Positions 1-7,452 of a stretch of 11,536 bases of DNA are shown here, one piece after another (position 1 is the first letter of the stretch; every line of letters starts with the position of its first letter). The notes beneath the pieces were generated by a model that was given only the letters and a program-made list of their open reading frames with translations, did no database searches and was not told the origin of the DNA. Origin of the DNA: Paraglomus occultum (lineage: Eukaryota > Glomeromycota > Glomeromycetes > Paraglomerales > Paraglomeraceae); contig CAJVPJ010001192.1 of assembly GCA_910592205.1 (NCBI GenBank), positions 1-11,536 of the forward strand, given 5' to 3'. The position numbers were made by a program, and so were the translations under genes.

Positions 1-478
1 CTTTTTGGTATAATTCAACTGCCTTCATAACATCTTTTTCTACACCAATTCCATTTTGATAGCAGTAACCAAGATTATTCTGTGCTCCAGCATGTCCTTG
101 TTCAGCTGCTTTTTGGTATAGTTCAACTGCCTTCATAGCATCTTTTTCTACACCAATTCCATTTTGATAGCAGTAACCAAGATTATTCTGTGCTTTGACA
201 TATCCCTGTTCAGCTGCTTTTTGGTATAATTCAACTGCTTTCTCAAAATCTTTTTCTACACCAATTCCATTTTGATAGCAGTGACTAAGATTGGTCTGTG
301 CTGTAGCAGATCCTTGTTCAGCTGCTTTTTGGTATAATTCAACTGCCTTTATAACGTCTTTTTCTACACCAATTCCACTTTCATAGCAGTAACCAAGATT
401 ATACTGTGCTCTAGCATATCCTTGTTCAGCTGCTTTTTGGTATAATTCAACTGCTTTCTCAACATTTTTTTCTACTCC
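1..478 (-). repeat. 108-bp tandem repeat array encoding Sel1 units
   Basis: About 4.4 copies of a 108-bp unit; the anchor CTTTTTGGTATA recurs at 1, 109, 217, 325 and 433. On the minus strand each codes a 36-residue Sel1 unit such as KAVELYQKAAEQG followed by AQNNLGYCYQNGIGVEKD. Copies differ by few bases, mostly at the variable positions after EQG (YAR, SAT, YVK, HAG). Such uniform DNA suggests recent unit duplication or homogenisation. The first two Sel1 units, upstream of 479, are much more divergent. Confidence 0.93.
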
Positions 479-1851
479 TAACTCCATTTCCATAATAATA
501 GCAAAGGCCAAATTCAGTTTGTCCAAAAGTATTATTCTTTTCAGCTGACAATTCATACCAGTAGGTGGCTTGTTTAATGTTTTTTGTAACTGTTATTCCA
601 TATTCATAAAAAAAACCAAGTAACCAAAAACATTGCCCACAATCAACGTGCTCCTTAAGCTTTTTAATAGGTGAATAATCTTGTTGATACCATTCATTAT
701 GTGCTAACCAGTTTTTGATCACATCAACAATCTGTCTTTCATGTTTATCTTTTATTAATTCTTCATGGTATTTGCTAGATAATCCATCAGAAAATGGATG
801 ATTTGAAGCTATAGCAAGTTGAGTCACCATGCTAAGTTTGTCAAAAATCTGCTCACAAGATGGTCTTTTCTCAGGCATATCATCCCAACATGCTGAATAT
901 AATGTGATATATTCGTCAGGGGTTCCTGAAACTGGAGCATTGCATCTACCATTTAACCTGTAGGCTATAATGTCATTATAGTTCTGGAGTCCATCACATG
1001 GTCTCTTCCCACCAGAGATTTCCCACAACACCACTCCAAAACTAAATATATCTGACTTTTTATCCTGCTTAATGGAAGTGTCATATAAACATCTGGGGTC
1101 AAGATATGGAAGAGTTCCTTGAACGTTTGAAACACTTTTTTGTTGTAATATAAGGTCCGACAAGCCAAAGTCTGTTATCTTCGCCACGCCGTCATGAACT
1201 AATATATTATGAGATGACTAGTAACAAAATTGTTAAATTACTTGTTGAATATCAAAACAATGAAATTATTGCATTGATAATTACCAGATCTTTATGCAAA
1301 ATATCAAGTTCATGAAGATATCGTAGTCCATTAATGATGTTTATACCGAGCTTACATCTCATAAGCCAGTTCAGTTCAACAGTTGTGTCTGATAAATAAC
1401 GTCTCAAAGAACCGCCATCCGCATATTCGAAGACCATAACGTATTTGTTCTCCGAGTCTATAATAAGAGACTTTGTTGACGTCATTGTTAATCAAGTTAC
1501 GCCATACCTTCAAACTACTATGCTTACCCTGACTCACACCGAAAAACCGAATTATGTTAAGATGGTCATCAACTTGGCGATGAATTTTAAGCTAGAAAAT
1601 AATTATACGATTAAGTGAACATAATACTCAGATTTGAAATCGGTATTATGAACACTAACCTCTTTGACAAAGTTTTCGAACGTCACATCCTCATTTTGTG
1701 AAAGAAGAAGCTTGTATGCGACTGTTCTAGCAAGTGTCTTTGCTTCCGCTCTGAAAACTACTCCATATCCTCCAGCGCCGATGCACACCGGGTCAACAAA
1801 GTCCTTGAAAGAATAAAACCGAATGTTACCGTCTTCAATATTCTTTCTTAA
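1..1851 (-). CDS. TKL-type protein kinase with C-terminal Sel1 repeats; spliced, frameshifted, cut by left edge
   Basis: Predicted Ser/Thr or dual-specificity kinase fused to a Sel1 solenoid, which usually acts as a protein-interaction scaffold. Proposed exons: 1851-1660, 1591-1528, 1457-1285, 1217-1. Introns 1592-1659, 1458-1527 and 1218-1284 are 67-70 nt, begin GT, end AG and keep frame. Joined exons read in order: glycine loop IGAGGYGVVF, beta-3 lysine in VAYKLL, helix-C glutamate in FVKE, hinge VFEYADGGSL, catalytic loop HKDLSSHN, DFG in KITDFGLSD, PYLDPR in place of APE, then SDIFSFGVVLWE. All catalytic residues are present. Two divergent Sel1 units follow, then the frame breaks near 479 and resumes one base over as highly uniform 36-residue Sel1 units up to the window edge. 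The 5' end is not secure: no ATG is in frame before 1851, and the frame is blocked just upstream. It could be a recent pseudogene or a gene with a sequencing error at the break. Confidence 0.8.
471..485 (-). other. Single-base frameshift at the entry to the Sel1 array
   Basis: On the minus strand the frame reads GGA GTT AGG AGT AGA into a seven-A run and meets TGA at 459-461. Skipping one base (the A at 479) gives GGA GTT GGA GTA GAA, coding GVGVEK, the exact Sel1 consensus, and opens the frame to the window edge. Dropping one A from the A7 run also restores frame but fits the consensus less well. This is either a true lesion or a base-call error. Confidence 0.8.
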
Positions 1852-1935
1852 CTATGGAGACCATGTTTGTTGCGCTGTTGTAATAGCTTTAAGTCTTTAT
1901 CGATTTGATTGTGGTCATATTTTGTTTCACAATCA
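1851..1935 (-). other. Possible frameshifted 5' continuation of the kinase gene
   Basis: Just upstream of the first kinase exon, another minus-strand frame reads YDHNQIDKDLKLLQQRNKHG and ends at a TAA (1848-1850). One extra T there would join it directly to LRKNIEDGNIRFYSF. A further peptide, REFQNEYEMIVKQ, lies upstream in a third frame. Both look like amphipathic helices. They could be decayed 5' coding sequence or chance; no start codon can be assigned. Confidence 0.3.
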
Positions 1936-2344
1936 TTTCGTATTCATTTTGGAACTCTCGTACTACAGCCAACCCCTTTTACCTTTTACCTTAACCATTC
2001 AAATTGTCTTCGGGCTAATTAACGTGACAAAAAATTATTATTATGAATAAGGATAATTTACCGAAAAGTTTTCAACCAACTACGAACCAGAACAGGAAAT
2101 CCTATCAGTAGAAAGATTACAATGGATCGCACAATGAACACATCTTTTTACTATTGTTGATTTTTGGAGGTTGGAGTGTAATATTCGACGTGATAGCCAT
2201 GTATTATTATAGTACTTATTTTAAAATCCACTAATACTAAGGGACTGATTAGAGATGGTAGTTTGAGTCACAACATTAACCGTTTGTTAACTTCTTACAC
2301 GATCACTTTAGAATCAATTCAGGCGTCAACCTACTGTCGGCAGA
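1936..2344. other. Non-coding stretch, no gene seen
   Basis: I find no supported gene on either strand. A minus-strand frame of about 60 codons without ATG (CVHC then HC) ends near 2080 and could be a cysteine-rich remnant, but is too short to call. Plus-strand frames here are short, hydrophobic and without splice context. Confidence 0.5.
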
Positions 2345-2370
2345 TACACAGTGGCTCTCTTTATAGTGGA
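2345..2370 (+). repeat. Left terminal inverted repeat of the MITE
   Basis: Starts TACACAGTGGCTC and ends TATAGTGGA. It pairs without mismatch with 2657-2682. The match breaks immediately inward (cct against gac), which defines the inner edge. Confidence 0.85.
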
Positions 2371-2401
2371 CCTCCGTTACAGTGGATTTCAGCTATTGTG
2401 G
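2346..2401 (+). repeat. 15/16-bp periodic AGTGG-type motifs at the left end of the MITE
   Basis: Four related 9-mers follow one another: ACACAGTGG (2346), TTATAGTGG (2361), TTACAGTGG (2377) and CTATTGTGG (2393), spaced 15, 16 and 16 bases. The first two are in the terminal repeat; the last two lie beyond it and have no clear mirror at the other end. Confidence 0.7.
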
Positions 2402-2554
2402 AGAAATGTTACAACACAATAATCTCGGGGGAGTCGATTTTGTGACTATGAAAACGTTAAATAGTTTAAAGCATCAAATTCTTCGAAATGATATTGAAAA
2501 CAAGCACCAGTGTTAATACTAATACGAAATAAACCGCTTTTTAATCAAATTCGC

Positions 2555-2594
2555 TATAGTGTATGTCACATGATATATTATTAAATACACTATA
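2555..2594. repeat. Internal 10-bp inverted repeat of TATAGTGTAT
   Basis: TATAGTGTAT at 2555-2564 is the reverse complement of ATACACTATA at 2585-2594, with a 20-bp spacer. A third related copy, TTATAGTGTA, is at 2625-2634. All share the TATAGTG core of the MITE ends, so they may be further protein-binding sites or traces of an internal rearrangement. Confidence 0.6.
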
Positions 2595-2656
2595 TGGTGA
2601 GATTTCTTTTTTGTGTATAGCTCGTTATAGTGTAGAAAACTGTTGGATTTTGTGTC

Positions 2657-2682
2657 TCCACTATAAAGAGAGCCACTGTGTA
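2657..2682 (-). repeat. Right terminal inverted repeat of the MITE
   Basis: Exact reverse complement of 2345-2370: starts TCCACTATA and ends GCCACTGTGTA. The closing TA is the presumed target-site duplicate. Confidence 0.85.
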
Positions 2683-3086
2683 CTTGATAACTTGGACGCG
2701 TGTAACACAGTACTTCTCACAATTTAAGTTCAAAATTTCTAGTACGCACTGTATAGGGTTTGATGCTTTTGTTATGACCGAATTTTCCACTAATGTTATA
2801 TCGAAGGTTTGAAAATAGGAAAGTTTTAAGTCAATGCAATTCGTGTCGCTTTTGTAATGAGACATACGCTAGTAACGAAAACGGTCTTTTACTAAACTAA
2901 TATATTAAACAAATACTAAACGAGCTTATTTTATGTTAACATCCTGTTTTAAAGTTTGATTAAGTCTTCAGAAACCAGTATGAGGATGAGGGTATCGCAG
3001 AGTGATTCAGGTGATCGGATAAATTTAAACGGTGATCATGAAAAATATCGGCAATTGAAAAAAACATGGATAATTGCTCATTATAA
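2683..3086. other. Non-coding stretch, no gene seen
   Basis: No frame with splice support or a recognisable domain on either strand. A minus-strand frame of 91 codons (2590-2865) runs into the MITE and has no family-like character. Confidence 0.5.
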
Positions 3087-3473
3087 TTAATTAGACATAA
3101 TCAATAAGTTGCCTGTTGATGTATCACCTAAGCATATGCCTTCTCGTAAAATTTGTACATTCGTGTCTTTACACTGGTTTTCTGGAATCAAGTGCAATGG
3201 ACGATTTACTCTAATCTTTATGACCCTCCCGAGATTAGTATATACCGGTTGATGGCAAAGCCGCACAATAATCTTAAACATCGAGTTTGATGACAGTGCT
3301 GATACTTGCACATGAGAACACGACGAGTGAGTCATATCTTCGCTGTTTACCGTACTCGCGACAGCCATACCCGTGATGATCGTGTGAATGAAGATTACTG
3401 TATATAACTCGACATTGTCTGCATTGATGTTTGCTGTAGTGGAATCACGATCAGACGAAAATAAATAACGCAT
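3087..3473 (-). CDS. Hypothetical protein, doubtful
   Basis: An uninterrupted frame of 128 codons from an ATG, ending TAA. I recognise no family or motif. Upstream on the same strand, 3605-3542 opens with ATG and reads MKLLFGIGFRVSALVHVDN, then meets a GTAGGC donor, and a CAG acceptor lies about 55 bases on; that looks like a first exon, but the join puts the two parts out of phase. An internal GTAATC...CAG pair about 56 nt apart could also be an intron. Codon choice resembles the NSE3 neighbour more than the AT-rich flanks. It may be a real small gene with misjudged exons, a relic, or chance. Confidence 0.25.
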   Translation of the reverse strand: MRYLFSSDRDSTTANINADNVELYTVIFIHTIITGMAVASTVNSEDMTHSSCSHVQVSALSSNSMFKIIVRLCHQPVYTNLGRVIKIRVNRPLHLIPENQCKDTNVQILREGICLGDTSTGNLLIMSN

Positions 3474-3862
3474 GTGGGATTCAACCCTGTTATCAAGACC
3501 GTGTATCAGAATTAATTATCGATGCATCTAGTTTGTGCCTACCTCTGCATTGTCCACGTGGACCAATGCCGAGACTCGAAAACCGATTCCAAAGAGTAAC
3601 TTCATTTTTATATTAAGTAATGTACGAGAAAGGCCATGATTCCAATTCACGTTTTATTTAACCTGTGATATTAGATCGTCTCGAGAATTAAGATCATGCA
3701 TGAAATAAGACTACAACATCGGCAATGCCTTGCATCAGCCAAGCGAATCATAAAGCATAAGCAAGCTTGGATGCTTTTAAGCCGTATGTTACCATTAAAT
3801 GATTAGATTCATATTACATTATACCATACAGTTGATTTCGGTCCCGTGATATTATCTTACAA

Positions 3863-5010
3863 CTATTCGTCTCGAAGTTCAGTTCCCGACGCTCGTTCAA
3901 TCTGTTTGCTCAAATTCTCCAAGGATACACCACCCAAAATCTATAAAATTCATTCAAGTGTTAAAACATGATAATCACAGGTTAAAACTTGCAATATCAA
4001 ATCACGCACCGTTTGTATGAAGCCGATCATACTGCTCTCTTTGATTTCTACTTTTGCTCGCGGACCGCAGTAATATTCATAATGGTCTTTATCAGATTGA
4101 GAACTGTCGCTGGATGCCAACTTCACTCTATCCAGATAACCCTGTTTTACAAAGGTATTGACAGCTTCGCTGATATTACCAAAGACTTCGTGGTCCTCAG
4201 TTAAATAGAGACGCCGGAAATAATGTTTAAGCTGATCTATACAACGCAAAGATACGTTATTTTTGATTTCCGGGGACGGGACGTTCAATTTCGAGCATTA
4301 CCGTCAGTCAGAACTCGTCCATGTACAAGTATTAAACTCAATATGACCATTAGCAATCCCATTGCAGGCTCGTCGTTTTTCCAATTTATCATTTCAGGCT
4401 GTCTATGTTCCTGTGCTATAATATTCTTGAGCATATACGATTTCACATATGTTGTTGGTTTGTCCTTGTTTGCAGCGGCTGAAAAGAAATTCTACACATG
4501 AATGTCGTTAACCGAACAATTCAATTTGTCAACACGTCCGTACCTCTTCGAGCAGCAGTGCTCCCAATAACGTTCTTTCGCTCCTTTGTCGGTAATTCAG
4601 CTATCGTCATGCCAAAAACTTCACGCAAACGGGTATCAGCGGCCTCCATTACTTGATTGTATGCTCTGGGATGATTCACAAGGACTGTTCAACAAAGTAT
4701 TGTCAGTTATTGAACAGTTGAACACAAGTTTACGAAACTTCGAGTGAGAATAAACTGCGTACCTTTTTTTAATATGTCTTCACGACGCATTGGAGTACGA
4801 CGGAGTTCAGAACACAGCGCAAGACGCACAACATCCTTCACCTTACGTTCAAATTCCTAAATAAAAGTCATTCTTATAAGCCAGTCTATTCCAAATAACT
4901 CGTGAGAGATTCACGCGAGTTCAAAAGTATACCTCTTCAGTTAGCATTTTGATGCCTTTCGCACAAGAATTGACGGGCGCGTTGGGAATACTTGTGTGGC
5001 GTGAGCACAT
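3863..5010 (-). CDS. NSE3: SMC5/6 complex subunit Nse3 (MAGE-domain protein), six exons
   Basis: Nse3 works in the nucleus with Nse1 and Nse4 as a subcomplex bridging the SMC5-SMC6 heads in DNA repair and chromosome maintenance; it binds Nse4 and DNA and supports the Nse1 ubiquitin ligase. Proposed exons: 5010-4933, 4856-4763, 4684-4544, 4478-4302, 4236-4010, 3940-3863. Introns are 65-78 nt, all GT-AG, all in phase, giving 264 residues with no lesion. MAGE hallmarks in order: FERKVKDVVRLAL near the start, RRTPMRREDILKK, LREVFGM, the central LLMVILSLILVHGRVLTDDQ, LKHYFRRL, then FVKQGYLDRVK and HYEYYCGPRAKVEI of the second winged helix. The usual WGPRA tryptophan is a cysteine here. The start is uncertain: ATG at 5010 follows in-frame stops; ATG at 4947 has an A at -3 and would give 243 residues. 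The ATG at 4288 lies in an intron. Confidence 0.92.
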
Positions 5011-5153
5011 TCATTGTGGTCATTGTGGCGTTATGTTTCACCAAATGCGCTTGACTTTGCCATCATTCCAAGTAAGCATTGATGTTGTGCACTCAACTCA
5101 TGTCAACGTAAATATGGATAAACGTTTATGTTTCATCCAACAGTAAATTGACT

Positions 5154-6044
5154 TTATTTATTTAGTCCACCCAAAATATCACATATTAGATTTTCATCAA
5201 ATTCTCTATCTTGGGAAGGTGGTTCCCCAGTGGCCATCAAACACATGATAATAATAATACCAAAAGAATATATATCTGATTGCGGAGTAAATTTGCAAGT
5301 ACGAAAGACTTCCGGTGCGGTAAAGGGCGAAACTCCTCGAATGGTTGAACTTGATCCACGTGAATTCACTGATCGTGAAAGACTGAAATCACACATGTAT
5401 AAGGAGTGTGTCAGGCCATTACCATGCAAAACTAGGTTTCTGCCATGAAGACCACAATGCACTAAATTTGAACAATAAATATCAAGCATAGAATCTACAA
5501 TATCCTTCAAATATTTCAATTTTAATATTTTGATCCAAATAAGACAAAAGATCGCCATCATTAGCATATTCCATAACTAATAACAATTATGTACTCCTTT
5601 GTTTCCGGGTTTTGTATAGTTCTGTGCACTTGGCATGGTTTCTGAGCTATTAAATTAACACAAAGTTAGATTAAGATATTCCTTAATTAACGATATCAAC
5701 GATTGCTTACCTCGTTGATAAATAATTCCAACGTCTGATCATAAACCTTATACTTAAAGCATTTTAGCACAACCGTTTCCGGAATTAGAATACCTGAACC
5801 CCCAACATTTGGCAGTATAGACTGTTCTGTAACCGCCACATATGATTCAGGTCCTATTATATCTATTGCACAAATGTTACCGTTTGGTCTACAAAATCTT
5901 AAGTGCAAGTGAGTCAGTATCAGAGTTTTTAATGCCAATCCATAACCAACTGCATACTGTGCGAAAATGTCTTCTAGAAGTAAAGAAATGGGGTGGTCCG
6001 ATCTCTTTGAGTTCATGAAAATTGGCATACGGTATATAACTCAT
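5154..6044 (-). pseudogene. Decayed protein kinase (pseudokinase relic)
   Basis: Kinase remnants in order: MSYIPYANFHELKEIG (from 6044), a second N-lobe piece PETVVLKCFKYK with the beta-3 lysine, LFINE before a 64-nt intron (5647-5710), IQNPETKEYIIV, MEYANDGDLLSYLDQNI, DIVDSMLDIY, LVHCGLHGRN, CDFSLSRS, APEVFRTCKF, SDIYSFGIIIIM, and a stop at 5154 early in the C-lobe. Lesions: the pieces lie in different frames; about seven bases (ATTAGTT) seem inserted before MEYAND near 5580; residues appear lost before IQNPETK and before SNLVHC. HRD has become HCG and DFG has become DFS, so catalysis would fail even if translated. It lies about 140 bases upstream of NSE3 on the same strand. A truncated but expressed pseudokinase is less likely given the frame breaks. 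Confidence 0.8.
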
Positions 6045-6420
6045 ATTAATATTTTGGTAATAATAATGTTGAAAAATTTTGTCTAGAAAACCAAATAATA
6101 TGCTTGCGCAGATGGCTCTTGGGTATTCCAATTATCAAAATATTATCCGGGTTTAATATTTCCGGGTATTCGTCAATTAGCTATTTGAAGTAAATTAATA
6201 CAGCCACTACAAAAATCACCAACCAACACGCGAAATACTAGCGCTGTTTACTATTACATGGGAAATGATTTACCTGACGAAAATCAAATGACTGACCATC
6301 CCCTTTTGTTATTTGCTTGAGTGCCACTTCAGTCCATTCGCTTGTCGTTGGCACTAACCAATCTGCTATACGTGTGTGTGCATCCATGGGATAATGGGGT
6401 CATGTCTCGTACGTTCCTCA

Positions 6421-6576
6421 ATAGACATCATATTGGTCCTTCATATTCGCCCATGATTCCATAATAAATAAATCCAGTGACTTGTTGCCCGTAGTCCAGT
6501 CGGGAGGTATTGGGGCTTTACATTGATAGCAGTATGCATTTACCATGGGTTCTAATCGACATGTACACGCCAGGCA
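6421..6576 (-). other. Cysteine-rich WTTGN module, copy 2
   Basis: Coded peptide carries CLACTC, AYCYQCKAP, then PDWTTGNKSLDLFIMESW. Same layout as copy 1: cysteine pairs, W-T-x-x-N, hydrophobic helix. It should end in EWIP, but a TGA and frame change come just after YDVY; IPW is still readable in the next frame. It is preceded by ILTTEDIRKYC, typical of the region ahead of such modules. Confidence 0.72.
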
Positions 6577-6830
6577 TAATCCATTGTCAGTCTGCTCTTT
6601 TATTAGACAATACTTTCGTATATCTTCCGTGGTAAGAATATCTGGATGCTTACCACATAACTAGTTGAAATAATGCATAATAATTATTTAAACTATTCAA
6701 TAACATGACGCATAAGTAAATGGTTTACCTCGGCATAATATAAATCATGTGTCTAGTCTGTTATCTCAAGTGGAATTAATTTAACACGCTCACGAGTAGG
6801 TAGAGCATACATGCGTAACATGAAATCATC

Positions 6831-6995
6831 TGGAATCCATTCCACATAGGCTTGATTTGCTGAGTTTATCTGTGATTGGGTTTTTTTAATAAACTCATCG
6901 AGTTGCTTATTGCAGCTTGTCCATTCATCGGATAATTCTTTATGACCACAGATGCACCACACAGGACTACATCGAAGTATTCCACATGCGGAGCA
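6831..6995 (-). other. Cysteine-rich WTSxN...EWIP module, copy 1
   Basis: Coded peptide carries CSACG, CSPVWCIC, then DEWTSCNKQLDEFI and YVEWIP. Cysteines at C-x2-C-x4-C-x4-C-x-C suggest zinc binding. From general knowledge this pattern precedes kinase domains in many Glomeromycotina proteins. It sits in the first exon of the 6046-7452 relic. Confidence 0.75.
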
Positions 6996-7452
6996 GAATC
7001 CATAAAAGCGTTCATCAGCAACCATGTAATAGTTATTATCGTATTCGGCAAATCCCTGTATTAATCGGTTGCGACGCTCAAGCCATTTTACATATCTTCT
7101 GAAGTGATTAACATTGTTGCTATACTCGTGTGTCGGAAGTGAGTATATTTTTGCAAACTCACTCACAAGCGTTGGTGTACATTCTTTGCTGTTTCCAAGT
7201 GATATCAGCGTTATCGGTAGACCAAACTCTGCCACTAAATGTATATGTGCGAATCGCACGACAGTGTCAATTTGAGTTGCTCTTATATCGGTAATTTGTG
7301 AGCAAGAAATCCATTCAAGAATATCTTCACGTTCCAAGGTGGCGTGACTAAGTTGTCAATTGCTTGATTAGGCAAGGTTTCAAGTGATTACTGTGCTCGC
7401 ACTTTGCGTTTTGTTGTGGATCGTTGCACAATTTCGGCACTGTGTTTATCAT

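Larger units (their letters stand above)
2345..2682. mobile_element. Tc1/mariner-like miniature inverted-repeat transposable element (MITE)
   Basis: A 338-bp segment bounded by a perfect 26-bp inverted repeat, 2345-2370 and 2657-2682. The outermost bases are TA on both sides, as expected for the TA target duplication of Tc1/mariner elements, and the ends then begin CACAGTGGCTC. No transposase frame lies inside, so it would be non-autonomous and mobilised in trans. Motifs of the form TATAGTG recur inside near both ends and are candidate transposase-binding sites. The family assignment rests on the TA duplication and the CAGTGG-type end; no full-length relative is in the window. Confidence 0.75.
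6046..7452 (-). pseudogene. Decayed kinase-family gene with two cysteine-rich WTSxN/EWIP modules
   Basis: A long first exon (7347-6729) holds cysteine module 1 and ends GCC GAG before a 68-nt intron (6661-6728); exon 2 (6660 on) continues in phase with ILTTEDIRKYC and module 2. A kinase-like start follows (SEWTEVALKQITKGD), then a 93-nt intron (6181-6273) and LIDEYPEILNPDNILIIG, stopping at 6046. Lesions: a lone in-frame TAG at 6753-6755, after which the frame reads THDLYYAE into the intron; a TGA at 6418-6420 where a neighbouring frame carries on (IEERTRHDPIIPW); return to the first frame near 6370. No ATG opens the first exon in frame. An ATG at 7452 starts MINTVPKLCNDPQQ in another frame that reaches a TAG right at the join near 7349, suggesting one more frameshift. 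The function of the parent family in the fungus is not known to me beyond its kinase domain. Confidence 0.72.

Noticed and set aside
1-478. Regular repeats considered as a CRISPR array
   Set aside because: Units are contiguous, 108 bp, without spacers, and code Sel1 motifs; the 84-bp repeats at 9398-10069 likewise code LRRs.
965-1168. Second minus-strand frame inside the kinase exon
   Set aside because: Out of frame with the kinase domain, which is unmistakable in the other frame.
1823-2050. Plus-strand hydrophobic 75-codon frame
   Set aside because: Partly antisense to the kinase exon; the hydrophobicity comes from AT-rich sequence, with no splice or domain support.
3989-4501. Two plus-strand frames (3989-4204 and 4223-4501)
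   Set aside because: They lie antisense to NSE3 exons and introns and carry no domain; the minus-strand spliced protein explains the sequence.
3863-5010. Prokaryotic or phage origin
   Set aside because: In-phase GT-AG introns of 65-78 nt and a MAGE/Nse3 protein are eukaryotic.
4949-5146. Plus-strand 65-codon frame
   Set aside because: Overlaps the NSE3 first exon in antisense and shows no family character.
5230-5448. Plus-strand 72-codon frame
   Set aside because: Antisense shadow of the kinase relic; only the minus strand shows kinase motifs.
5889-6131. Frame 5889-6131 as a separate gene
   Set aside because: It only carries the start of the kinase relic (IPYANFHELKEIG) and then drifts into non-kinase residues; it belongs to the pseudogene.
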